Assembly: GCA_035294725.1 (NCBI GenBank) | Contig: DATGKK010000141.1 | Span: forward strand, 1 to 20,303 | Source of the DNA: DATGKK01 sp035294725 | Lineage (GTDB): Bacteria > Actinomycetota > Acidimicrobiia > Acidimicrobiales > Bog-793 | Direction of reading: 5' to 3' | DNA length: 20,303 nucleotides | In this document: in pieces, positions 1 to 7,576 of the stretch | Layout: every line of letters starts with the position of its first letter | Position numbering within the stretch: position 1 is the first letter of the stretch | Notes under the pieces: model-generated | The model's database searches: none | Told to the model about the DNA's origin: nothing | The model's input: only the letters and a program-made list of their open reading frames with translations | Program-made: the position numbers and the translations under genes

Positions 1-1
1 G

Positions 2-109
2 GGCGACGAGGAGGCCCGCCAGAAGGTGGTGGACCTCCTCGAGACGATGGACGCTGACGACCCACGGCGCCAGCAGTACCGCAAGGCGCTCGCGGCCAAG
101 CTGTTCTGA
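2..109 (+). CDS. C-terminal end of probable thioredoxin/TPR (CnoX/YbbN-like) protein, partial
   Basis: Only the last 35 codons lie in the window, ending at TGA 107-109. The tail reads as an acidic helix followed by a DDPRRQQYRKALAAKLF ending. Actinobacterial thioredoxin-fold proteins with C-terminal TPR-like repeats (co-chaperone CnoX/YbbN family) commonly end in this style, with a DPR...RR.LA..LF pattern. The thioredoxin domain itself would lie upstream and cannot be seen, so the family call is an inference from a short tail. The gene runs in the same direction as folP, with a gap of about 75 bases to the chosen folP start. Confidence 0.5.
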   Translation, partial: GDEEARQKVVDLLETMDADDPRRQQYRKALAAKLF

Positions 110-183
110 ACCCGGTGGGCGACCCGCAGCGCAGCCTCGCCCGCGCTCGGGCTGGCGGTCCCCGGTTAGCCGGAGCTGCCTGG

Positions 184-1068
184 ATGGAAAGGGCGACGCT
201 CACCGCCACGCCGGGAGAGCTCGCACCCCTGCTCCGCCTCGGCGAGCGCGTCGTCGAGGTCTCGACCCGCGCCCTTGTCATGGGGATCGCCAACCGCACC
301 CCTGACTCGTTCTTCGACAAGGGATCGTACTTCGCCTTCGACCGCTTCCTCGCCCACTGCGAGCGGCTCGTCGCCGACGGAGCCGACCTGCTCGACATCG
401 GCGGCGTCAAGGCGGGCGCCGGGCCGGAGGTGAGCGAGGAGGAGGAGCTCGATCGCGTGATCCCGGCGGTGGCGGCCGTCCGCGAGCGCTTCGAGGTCGC
501 GATCTCCGTCGACACCTGGCGGGCCGGCGTGGCCCGGGCCGCCTTCGAGGCCGGCGCGGTCGTGGGCAACGACATCTCCGGCTTCGCCGACCCGGACTAC
601 CTTCGTGCCGCCGCGGACCACGGCGCGGCCGTCGTGGCGACGCACATCCGCCTGCGCCCCCGGGTCCCCGACCTCGACCCCCGCTACGACGACGTCGTCG
701 AGGCGGTGGCGGCGCGCCTCGTCGAGCTCGCCGGCGCCGCCCGGCTCGCCGGCATCGGCCCGGAGCAGGTCATCGTCGACGCCGGCCTCGACCTCGGCAA
801 GACGACGGTGCAGTCGCTCGCCCTCCTCGCCGCCTCGCCCCGCCTGGCGAGGCTCGGCTACCCGCTGCTCCTCTCGGCCTCCAACAAGACCTTCCTCGGC
901 GAGGCACTCGGCCTCGCCGTCGGCGAGCGGGGCGCGGCCTCGCTCGCGGCGGCCGCGACCGGGATCGCCGGCGGCTGCCGTGTCCTCAGGGTGCACGACG
1001 TGGCCGGCACGGTGCGGGTGCGAGACGTCCTCCACGCCATCCTGGCCGAGAGGCAGCCGGCACCGTGA
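184..1068 (+). CDS. folP: Dihydropteroate synthase family protein, FolP2-like
   Basis: A TIM-barrel protein of the dihydropteroate synthase family, 294 residues from the ATG at 184. Visible family motifs are MGIANRTPDSFFDKG (33-47), DIGGVKAGAG (71-80), SVDTWRAG (108-115), DAGLDLGK (199-206) and SNKTF (233-237). Catalytic DHPS normally has DIGGESTRPG and a DPGIGFGK-like motif. Here the serine-threonine-arginine part of the second loop is replaced by VKAG, as in mycobacterial FolP2, a paralogue reported to lack or nearly lack DHPS activity. A folate role is therefore uncertain. An upstream in-frame GTG at 115 would add 23 residues with no family similarity; neither start has a strong ribosome binding site. 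The stop overlaps the holA start by 4 bases (GTGA). Confidence 0.85.
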   Translation: MERATLTATPGELAPLLRLGERVVEVSTRALVMGIANRTPDSFFDKGSYFAFDRFLAHCERLVADGADLLDIGGVKAGAGPEVSEEEELDRVIPAVAAVRERFEVAISVDTWRAGVARAAFEAGAVVGNDISGFADPDYLRAAADHGAAVVATHIRLRPRVPDLDPRYDDVVEAVAARLVELAGAARLAGIGPEQVIVDAGLDLGKTTVQSLALLAASPRLARLGYPLLLSASNKTFLGEALGLAVGERGAASLAAAATGIAGGCRVLRVHDVAGTVRVRDVLHAILAERQPAP

Positions 1069-2126
1069 CCGCCTACCTCATCACCGGCGCCGACCCGTCC
1101 CTTGCCTCGCGCGCCCTCACCGACCTCCTCGCCGAGCTGACGGGCGGGCCCGGCGCCATGGTCGAGGTGGAGGAGCACGAACCGGCGGAGGACTCCGAGG
1201 ATGGTGTGTCAAAGGGCCGGCACGACGTCTCGTCGATCCTCACGGCGCTCTCGACGCCGCCGTGGCTGAGCGAGCACCGGATCGTCGTCGTCCGCGAGGC
1301 CGGCTCCCTCACCGCCGGCCAGGCGGCCGAGATCGCACAGCTCGTCGCGGCGCCCCCGGTCCCGAACGTCCTCGTGCTCGTGGCGGTCGGCAAGGCAGTG
1401 CCCGCCTCCCTCGCCAAGGCGGTGGGCTCCTCGGGCGGGCGCGTCATCGAGACGGACCCCGGACCGAGCAGCCGCGCCCGCTCCGACTGGCTCGACGCCC
1501 AGCTGCGGCGCTCCCACGTCCACCTCGACGCCGGCGCTCGCCGCCTCCTCGCCGACCACGTCGGAGAGGAGGCCGCCGCCGTCGACCCGATCCTCGACCT
1601 CCTCGCCGCCACCTACGGGGAGCAAGCCCGCGTCGGAGCCGAGGAGCTGCGACCCCTCCTTGGGGAGGAGGGCGGGGCGCCGCCGTGGGCCCTCACGGAC
1701 GCGATCGACCGTGGCGACCTCGAGGAAGCGGTCCGCACCCTCCACCGGATGCTCGGCGGCGGCGGCCGCCACCCGCTCCAGGTCCTCGCCATCTTGCACC
1801 GGCACGTCTCGGGCCTGCTCCGGCTCGACGGGGCGGACGACGTGCGGAGCGCCGACGATGCGGCCGCGCTGCTCAAGATGAGCGCCTTCCCGGCCCGCAA
1901 GCTGCTCGAGCAGAGCCGGCGCCTCGGCCACGAGCGCATCGTGCGTGCCGTCGAGGTGGTGGCCGGCGCCGATGCCGACCTTCGCGGGCGGCTGTCCTGG
2001 CCCGACGAGCTGGTGATGGAGGTCGCCGTGGCTCGCCTCGCCCAGCTCGCGAGCCCCCGGGGGACGGCGAGCGCCGACCGGACCCACCCCCGCCGCCGGA
2101 GCGGGCAGGGCGGAGGTGCCCCGTGA
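1065..2126 (+). CDS. holA: DNA polymerase III delta subunit (clamp loader)
   Basis: A protein of 353 residues with the clamp-loader delta layout. The N-terminal domain begins YLITGADPSLASRALTDLL, where the family usually has a degenerate nucleotide-binding start. A middle helical domain follows, then a C-terminal collar domain (about 205-335) with the typical ...ALTDAIDRGDLEEAVRTL... and ...HPLQVLAILHRHVSGLLRL... segments. Delta opens the beta sliding clamp during loading and binds no ATP itself, consistent with the absence of a Walker A motif. The GTG start lies inside the folP stop (GTGA overlap), and the stop overlaps the next gene the same way. An acidic insertion near residues 35-48 and a basic Pro/Arg tail after about 325 are unremarkable variations. 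Confidence 0.9.
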   Translation: MTAYLITGADPSLASRALTDLLAELTGGPGAMVEVEEHEPAEDSEDGVSKGRHDVSSILTALSTPPWLSEHRIVVVREAGSLTAGQAAEIAQLVAAPPVPNVLVLVAVGKAVPASLAKAVGSSGGRVIETDPGPSSRARSDWLDAQLRRSHVHLDAGARRLLADHVGEEAAAVDPILDLLAATYGEQARVGAEELRPLLGEEGGAPPWALTDAIDRGDLEEAVRTLHRMLGGGGRHPLQVLAILHRHVSGLLRLDGADDVRSADDAAALLKMSAFPARKLLEQSRRLGHERIVRAVEVVAGADADLRGRLSWPDELVMEVAVARLAQLASPRGTASADRTHPRRRSGQGGGAP

Positions 2127-3010
2127 CGGCCGCCGCCGGGCAGGGCGCTTCGCCCGGGGAGCCAGCGGCCGCCGAGATCCGCGAGCTCGTCGACGTCGCG
2201 GCCGGGCTCGCACGGGAGGCCGGCGCGCTGCTGCTCGGCTACTACGAGGGCGCGGCACCGAGAGCGGGCCTCGCGGAGACGATCCGCTCGAAGAGCACCC
2301 GCACCGACCTCGTGACCGCGGCGGACCGCGCGAGCGAGCTGCTCATCCTCTCGCGCCTGTCGCAGCTCCGCCCCGGCGACGCCGTCCTCGCCGAGGAAGG
2401 CGGCGGCAGGACGGGGCGGACGGGGCTCACCTGGGTCGTCGACCCCCTCGACGGCACGATCAACTTCATCTACGGCTTCCCCGCCTTTGCCGTCTCCATC
2501 GGTTGCGAGCGCGAGGGGATGCGGCTCGCCGGGGCGGTCTTCGACCCAGTCCGGGGTGAGCTGTTCACGGCGGGACGGGGACTTGGCGCCCGCCTCGGGG
2601 ACCTTCCCCTCGCCGTCGGGGATGGGCCCCCGCTCGCCGAGGCACTCGTCTCGACCGGCTTCGGCTACGCGGCCGAGCGGCGGGGAGCCCAGGCGCGGGT
2701 GCTCCAGTCCGTGTTGCCGAGGGTGCGTGACATCCGCCGGGCCGGCGCAGCCGCGCTCGACCTCTGCTGGGTCGCGGCGGGCCGCGTCGACGCCTTTTAC
2801 GAGGCCGGCCTCGCACCCTGGGACCTGTCGGCTGGAGCCCTCGTCGTGAGCGAGGCCGGCGGCGCCGTCGAGCGGCTCGCCGGAGTCGTCCCTTCAGCCG
2901 AGACCGTCGTCGCCGGGCCGCCACGGCTCGCCCGCGAGCTGGCACGCCTCCTCGAGGGCGCGAGCGCCGCCCACGGGGAGGCCGAGGCGGCTTCCCCGAC
3001 CCGATCGTGA
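2123..3010 (+). CDS. Inositol monophosphatase family protein
   Basis: A magnesium-dependent sugar-phosphate phosphatase of 295 residues. Metal and substrate motifs are all present: TDLVTAADRASE (61-72), EE at 91-92, WVVDPLDGTINFIYGFP (104-120, metal ligands D107 and D110) and APWDLSAGALVVSEAGG (231-247, with D234). Likely substrates are inositol phosphate, histidinol phosphate or a related monophosphate; the sequence does not decide between them. In actinobacteria inositol phosphatases feed phosphatidylinositol and mycothiol synthesis. The GTG start overlaps the holA stop by 4 bases and has GGAGG at 2112-2116, a good distance upstream, which settles the start even though the open frame extends far to the left. 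The stop overlaps the GNAT gene. Confidence 0.9.
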   Translation: MTAAAGQGASPGEPAAAEIRELVDVAAGLAREAGALLLGYYEGAAPRAGLAETIRSKSTRTDLVTAADRASELLILSRLSQLRPGDAVLAEEGGGRTGRTGLTWVVDPLDGTINFIYGFPAFAVSIGCEREGMRLAGAVFDPVRGELFTAGRGLGARLGDLPLAVGDGPPLAEALVSTGFGYAAERRGAQARVLQSVLPRVRDIRRAGAAALDLCWVAAGRVDAFYEAGLAPWDLSAGALVVSEAGGAVERLAGVVPSAETVVAGPPRLARELARLLEGASAAHGEAEAASPTRS

Positions 3011-3558
3011 CCAGCCCGCCAGCCCTCGCGGTCCGCTTTCGCCGGGAGGAGGACCTGCCGGTGCTGGTCGAGGTGCTGGGCCGGGTGACCAAGCGGCACC
3101 GCTACCCCGTGACTCCGCCGCCGGACCCGGTGGCATGGCTCACCGGATCAAGGACGCGCTCGTCGTTCGTCGCGACCCTCGGAGGCCGGGTCGTCGGGCA
3201 GGTCTCCCGTGCCGTCGCCGAGGGCGACCTGGCGCTCGAGGTCTGGACCTGTGCCCTCGGGTGCACGCCGGCGGAGCTCGCCGTCGTGAAGCGGCTCTTC
3301 GTCGACCCCGAGGCCGGGGGGCTCGGCGCCGGCCGGCTGCTCCTCCAAGCCGTCGTGGCCGACGCGCATGCTCTCGGCCTCACCCCGGTCCTCGACGTCG
3401 ACGCCGCGAGCGAGCGCGCCCGGCGCATGTACGAGCTGGCCGGCTTCCGGCTCGTCGGCGAGCTCGAGCTGACCTGGGCCGGCCTCGACGGGTCGCTCGC
3501 GGTCGCCTGCTATGCCGGGCCGCCTCCGCCGGGCTCGCCGGCACCGGCCGCAGGGTAG
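3007..3558 (+). CDS. GNAT family N-acetyltransferase
   Basis: A protein of 183 residues with one GNAT fold. The N-terminal RFRREEDLPVLVEVL is the usual first strand and helix. The central KRLFVDPEAGGLGAGRLLLQAVV (95-117) carries the acetyl-CoA binding signature in the G.GAGR form. RARRMYELAGFRLVGE (137-152) is the standard late helix-strand. It should transfer an acyl group from acyl-CoA to an amine; the acceptor cannot be read from sequence. The GTG start at 3007 lies inside the phosphatase stop (GTGA), so it is probably translated by coupling. The last 15 residues are a Gly/Pro/Ala tail. About 11 bases separate it from ppa. Confidence 0.88.
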   Translation: MTSPPALAVRFRREEDLPVLVEVLGRVTKRHRYPVTPPPDPVAWLTGSRTRSSFVATLGGRVVGQVSRAVAEGDLALEVWTCALGCTPAELAVVKRLFVDPEAGGLGAGRLLLQAVVADAHALGLTPVLDVDAASERARRMYELAGFRLVGELELTWAGLDGSLAVACYAGPPPPGSPAPAAG

Positions 3559-3569
3559 GGTCTCCCGGG

Positions 3570-4103
3570 ATGGAGTTCGAGGTCGTCGTCGAGATCCCGA
3601 AGGGTCAGCGCAACAAGTACGAGATGGACCACGCCTCGGGGCGGATCTACCTCGACCGCATGCTGTTCACCTCGACGAGGTACCCGGCCGACTACGGCTT
3701 CGTCGACGGCACCCTCGGTCTCGACGGCGATCCGCTCGATGCCCTCGTGCTCGTCGAGGAGCCGACCTTCCCCGGCTGCGTCATTCGCGCCCGGGCGATC
3801 GGCATGTTCCGCATGACCGACGAGAAGGGCCCGGACGACAAGGTGATCGCCGTCCCGTCTGGTGATCCCCGCCTCGAGCACCTCCAGGACCTGCGGCACC
3901 TCCCCGAGTTCGAGCGGCTCGAGATCCAGCACTTCTTCGAGGTCTACAAGGACCTCGAGCCCGGGAAGTCCGTGGAGGGCGCCACCTGGGCACCACGGGA
4001 CGACGCCGAGGCCGAGATCGAGCGATCCCGGGAGCGCCATGCCGCCCACCATGCCGAGATGGGCGGCGAGGCGGCCGGCCACGGCCACGCCGATCCGGAC
4101 TGA
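3570..4103 (+). CDS. ppa: Inorganic pyrophosphatase (family I)
   Basis: A soluble family I pyrophosphatase of 177 residues that splits pyrophosphate to two phosphates and so pulls biosynthetic reactions forward. The start (EVVVEIPKGQRNKYE), RYPADYGFVDGT (37-48) and the signature DGDPLDALV (52-60, acidic metal ligands D52, D54, D57) are intact, as is the FEVYKDLEPGK region (123-133). Bacterial enzymes are usually about 160-180 residues. The C-terminal 21 residues are histidine-rich (H157, H160, H161, H171, H173). The ATG at 3570 is chosen because the enzyme core begins there; the open frame continues upstream only as an overlap with the GNAT gene. TAGGGT at 3556-3561, 8 bases before the ATG, may act as a -10 box or as a weak ribosome site. 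Confidence 0.95.
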   Translation: MEFEVVVEIPKGQRNKYEMDHASGRIYLDRMLFTSTRYPADYGFVDGTLGLDGDPLDALVLVEEPTFPGCVIRARAIGMFRMTDEKGPDDKVIAVPSGDPRLEHLQDLRHLPEFERLEIQHFFEVYKDLEPGKSVEGATWAPRDDAEAEIERSRERHAAHHAEMGGEAAGHGHADPD

Positions 4104-4112
4104 CGGGTCCTC

Positions 4113-5870
4113 TCAGGGCAGCTGCAGCAGCGGCGCCGCGTGCAGGCTCACGTGCCAGGCCCGCTCCATCGGGGCGAGCAGGGCGCTCGCGAGCAGGTCG
4201 TAGCCGCTCGGCGCGAGGTGCACCCCGTCTGAGTACCGGATCTGCAGCACGTTGCCCCCAATCCGCTTGTACTGCACGAAGCTCCCGTGCGGCCCAGCGA
4301 GGACCGACCACGACGAGTAGTAGGTGACGCCCGAGATCGAGCTCGCCTCCTGCTGCGCCATCGCGTTGACCTTGATCGCGAAGGCCGAGTTGACCGCCGT
4401 GCCGGCGAGCGGGGGGAGGCCCACCCACAACACGTGGGCGCCCGCGTCCACCGCCTCTTGCATCACGAGGCGGATCCTCGCCCGGTAGAGGCGGTCCCAC
4501 TCGGCCGTGCCGGGCTCCACCGCGGCCCCGCTCGCGCTCAGCATGGCCTGGTCGTCGTTGGCGCCCATCATGACGACGACCGCCTCCGGGTGGTAGGTCC
4601 TCAGGTAGCTCGCGAGGTGCGCCGGCCAGTTGAAGTAGTCGGGCCGGGCGAGACCCGTGTCGATCACACCCTTTTGCAGGAGCCGGACGTAGGGGTCGTT
4701 CACGAAGACGTCGCCGAGGCCGAGCCCGAGGTCGACGCCGATCGAGTCGCCGATGTCGAGCAACACGAGCGGGTGGGACCGGGTTGGCGGTGGGATCGGC
4801 GGAGGCCAGGTGCTCGTGAGCGAGCCCGGACCCGAAGCGCCGACGAGGCTCGTGTGGGGGCGGGGGGCCATGCCGAAGCCGTCCACGTCACCGAGGCTTC
4901 GGCTCGCGGCGCCGGCGGGCGGCACGAGAGGTGGAGGGGCGGAGGAATTGTTGTCCCGCCCGAGCGCCGAGTCCGCAGCATTGACCGGTCCCGAGAGGCC
5001 GAGGGCGTTCGCCACCGCCGCGATCGGGCGCAGGATCGACATCGAGACGCTGCGGCGCGTCCCGACCGGCGAGGTGAGCGCGTTGTGGTAGAGCTGGTTC
5101 GCGTCGAACAGGGTCCAGATCGCGAAGCAGAGCAGCCCGACCGCGAGGGCTCTGCCGGCCGAGGTCATGCGGCCGCTCGACGGGCGCGAGAGGCTCCGGT
5201 CGACCCTCGGTGCCATCTTGCCCACCCGGGCCGTCATGACCCGGCCGCCCCGCACCTGCCGGTCGATCGTCTCGACCGAGTTCGCCACGACGTCGTCGCT
5301 GGCGTCCGGCCCGGCGCGGCGCGTGCCGCGCACCGTTTCGCGTCCCTCGCCCCGGCGCCCACCGCCCCGGCGCTCGCCGGTGCTCTCGACCGAGCCGGGA
5401 GCGGGCCGGCCCGCCTGCGCCGGCCCGGCGAGCGGCCTCGGCCGAGCACGCGAGCCGGCGCGGCCGGCCGACCTCGTCTCGCCCGGCGGCGGGGCCGGTG
5501 CCCGCCTCCCGGCGCTTGCCGCCCCGGCTCCAGACGACGGCCGCGGGAGGCGGGGCTCGCCCTCGCCCGGCTTCGGCCGGGCGAGACGGCCGTCGCCGGC
5601 TCGCTCGCCCTTTGACCGGCCCGCCTGGGCGGCGCCGGTGCGCGGGGCGCGCCCAGGCGCCGGTCCCGGGTCGCGACCAGGACGCCGCGGCGGCTTGGCA
5701 CCGTCGGCGGGGCGGGCCGGCCCGGCCGGGGTCGAGCGGGCCGTCCCTGCAGCTCCGGCCGGCACCTCCGGCTCCTCGGGCCCCGGCGCGGCGGTCCCCT
5801 CGGGGCTCTCGCGAACGATCCGCACGTGGCGGGGCTCGCTCGTTCGTCTCGGAGGCTTTCGCGCGCTCAT
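4113..5870 (-). CDS. Membrane-anchored SGNH/DUF459-type hydrolase (probable glycan O-acyltransferase partner)
   Basis: A protein of 585 residues in three parts. Residues 1-235 are low-complexity, rich in Pro, Arg, Gly and Ala, and probably disordered in the cytoplasm. Residues 240-258 form one membrane segment. Residues 365-580 are an SGNH domain: LDIGDSIG (371-378, nucleophile S376), MMGANDD (434-440, with N438) and SDGVHL (547-552, with D548 and H551). This resembles DUF459/AlgJ-type proteins that act outside the membrane and transfer or remove acyl groups on exported polysaccharide. The MBOAT gene upstream ends in TGATG shared with this ATG, so coupling supports the long form. Shorter forms from M212, M219 or M235 are possible, as they keep the membrane segment. 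The stop is 9 bases from the convergent ppa stop. Confidence 0.82.
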   Translation of the reverse strand: MSARKPPRRTSEPRHVRIVRESPEGTAAPGPEEPEVPAGAAGTARSTPAGPARPADGAKPPRRPGRDPGPAPGRAPRTGAAQAGRSKGERAGDGRLARPKPGEGEPRLPRPSSGAGAASAGRRAPAPPPGETRSAGRAGSRARPRPLAGPAQAGRPAPGSVESTGERRGGGRRGEGRETVRGTRRAGPDASDDVVANSVETIDRQVRGGRVMTARVGKMAPRVDRSLSRPSSGRMTSAGRALAVGLLCFAIWTLFDANQLYHNALTSPVGTRRSVSMSILRPIAAVANALGLSGPVNAADSALGRDNNSSAPPPLVPPAGAASRSLGDVDGFGMAPRPHTSLVGASGPGSLTSTWPPPIPPPTRSHPLVLLDIGDSIGVDLGLGLGDVFVNDPYVRLLQKGVIDTGLARPDYFNWPAHLASYLRTYHPEAVVVMMGANDDQAMLSASGAAVEPGTAEWDRLYRARIRLVMQEAVDAGAHVLWVGLPPLAGTAVNSAFAIKVNAMAQQEASSISGVTYYSSWSVLAGPHGSFVQYKRIGGNVLQIRYSDGVHLAPSGYDLLASALLAPMERAWHVSLHAAPLLQLP

Positions 5871-7303
5871 CAGAAGCGGAAGTAGATGAAGGGGGCGACG
5901 CCTGGCGGGCCGAGCGTCGTGATGACGAGCAGGATGGTGGCGAGCGAGGCGCCCTGGAGCAGGAGGCCCCAGCGTGCGAACACCTGCTGGCAGCGGACGG
6001 CGAAGCCCTGCGGCACGTACTGGGTACCGATCCCGACGGCGATGGTGAGCAGCACCGGGAAGGTGACGAGGGGCGACGGCATGCTCCAGCCCGTCACGAG
6101 CCGGGTGAGCATGTCGTAGGCGTTCGTGAAGCCCGTGGCACGGAAGAACACCCAGCCGAGGCAGACGTACTGGAAGGTGGCGAAGCGCTGCCAGGCCACC
6201 CAGCCCCTGCCCTCACGGATCGCCGGGAGCCCGGCCGCGACCCGGCGCCGGCGTCGCCAGTGACCCACGCACTGCCCGACGCCGTGCAGCGCCCCCCAGG
6301 CGACGAACGTCCACGCCGCCCCGTGCCACAGCCCTCCCAGCACCATCGTGATCATGAGGTTGCGGTAGAGCATGGTGTCGCCGCCCTGGTTCCCCCCGAG
6401 CGGGATGTACAGGTAGTCGCGCAACCAGAACGAGAGCGTCATGTTCCAGCGGCGCCAGAAGTCCTGGAGGGTGCGGGCCGTGTAGGGGGCGTTGAAGTTC
6501 TCGGGGAACCGGAAGCCGAGCAGCAGGGCGCAGCCGATGGCGATGTCGGTGTAGCCCGAGAAGTCGCAGTAGATCTGGACCGCGTAGCCCCAGATCGCAA
6601 AGAGGACCTCGAGGGCCGAGTGCTGCCGGGGCGCCGCGAACACTGGGTCGACGATGGCCGAGGAGACGTAGCTCGAGAGCACGACCTTCTTGAACAGCCC
6701 GGCCATGATGAGGTAGGCGGCGCGGGGGAAGTCGATCTGCCGCGGGTTGCGCCGGTGGGCCCGCTCGATCTGGGGCAGCAGCTCCGCCCCCCGCACGATG
6801 GGGCCGGACTCGAGGTGGGGGAAAAAGGCCACGAACACGGCGACGTCGAGCGGCCGCGCCGGCTCGAGGCGCCGGCGGAAGATGTCGATCACGTACGACA
6901 GCCCCATGAACGTGAAGAAGCTGATCCCGACCGGCAACGTGACGTTGAGCAGCGGGAAGGGGCCGTGCAGGCCCATGTGCTCGAGGACGTTGTCGATGCT
7001 CTGGGAGGCGAAGCCGTAGTACTTGAACCAGCCGAGAAGGCCGAGCTCGGCGGCGACGGTGAGCCCGAGCATGACCCGGCGTGCCCGCTCGGTCGTGGCG
7101 CGGTGGACGAGGATCCCTCCGAGGGTGGTGCAGACCGTCGAGCCGGCGAGGAGGAAGATGAAGCGCCAGTCCCACCAGGCATAGAAGACGTAGCTCGCGA
7201 CGAGGATGAACAGCTTCCAGGCGGTCCGGTACGGCACGAGGAGCCAGTTGAGGACGAAGACAATGCCGAAGAAGACGGCGTAGTCGATCGTGGGGAAGAG
7301 CAC
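5870..7303 (-). CDS. MBOAT family O-acyltransferase (AlgI-like)
   Basis: A polytopic membrane protein of 477 residues in the AlgI/PatA branch of the membrane-bound O-acyltransferases. The first segment (LFPTIDYAVFFGIVF) and the SYVFYAWWDWRF stretch (37-48) are classic AlgI-like starts. The core has QIYCDFSGYTDIAIG (243-257), DFWRRWNMTLSFWLRDYLYIPLGG (281-304) and GLWHGAAW (324-331), with H327 the expected catalytic histidine. Such proteins pass acyl groups, often acetyl, across the membrane to a partner SGNH protein, which is the next gene here and overlaps by one base. The substrate is likely an envelope or secreted glycan. The GTG start at 7303 begins directly at the family N-terminus; TAAGG about 7 bases upstream is a weak ribosome site. 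Confidence 0.93.
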   Translation of the reverse strand: MLFPTIDYAVFFGIVFVLNWLLVPYRTAWKLFILVASYVFYAWWDWRFIFLLAGSTVCTTLGGILVHRATTERARRVMLGLTVAAELGLLGWFKYYGFASQSIDNVLEHMGLHGPFPLLNVTLPVGISFFTFMGLSYVIDIFRRRLEPARPLDVAVFVAFFPHLESGPIVRGAELLPQIERAHRRNPRQIDFPRAAYLIMAGLFKKVVLSSYVSSAIVDPVFAAPRQHSALEVLFAIWGYAVQIYCDFSGYTDIAIGCALLLGFRFPENFNAPYTARTLQDFWRRWNMTLSFWLRDYLYIPLGGNQGGDTMLYRNLMITMVLGGLWHGAAWTFVAWGALHGVGQCVGHWRRRRRVAAGLPAIREGRGWVAWQRFATFQYVCLGWVFFRATGFTNAYDMLTRLVTGWSMPSPLVTFPVLLTIAVGIGTQYVPQGFAVRCQQVFARWGLLLQGASLATILLVITTLGPPGVAPFIYFRF

Positions 7304-7576
7304 TAGGAAGCCTTACTGACGCCATCCGGCGAGCCGCGCGCGCGCCGACCAGGGAACGATACTCACACCGTCGCGGCGCGCTGGGGCGGGTCGGCGGGGA
7401 TTCATACGGAGCTGTCTCGGGGAACGGGCGCCCCGGCCGTTCGGGTCACGGATGATGAGACGACGACGGCCGCCGCCGCCTTGCACCCAGCGGCAAGCGG
7501 GGAGCAGCCGCGGCGGGCCGCACCGGTGAGGGACGACGGCGATGGGGTCGCGACTGCGGGGGCGAGGGTGGTGGGG
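7304..7576. other. Intergenic region between the MBOAT and etfA genes
   Basis: 273 bases with no convincing gene, between the start of MBOAT and the end of etfA, both on the minus strand. It must hold the promoter of the MBOAT-SGNH pair. The best -10-like hexamer on the minus strand is TATCGT (plus bases 7356-7361), which would give a leader of about 45 bases, but no good -35 box faces it. No hairpin followed by a T-run marks the end of etfA. Confidence 0.4.

Noticed and set aside
605..2122. Upstream extension of the inositol-phosphatase reading frame
   Set aside because: This part overlaps folP and holA out of frame and is Arg/Pro/Ser-rich. GGAGG and the GTGA overlap place the real start at 2123.
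4287..5615. Plus-strand open frame of 442 codons
   Set aside because: It is antisense to the SGNH gene, has no family-like motif and exists because high GC makes stops rare. The opposite strand shows GDS and GAND motifs.
5498..7306. Plus-strand open frame of 602 codons rich in Glu, Asp, Arg and His
   Set aside because: A mirror of the MBOAT gene; its composition is that of a reverse-frame shadow and there is no domain.
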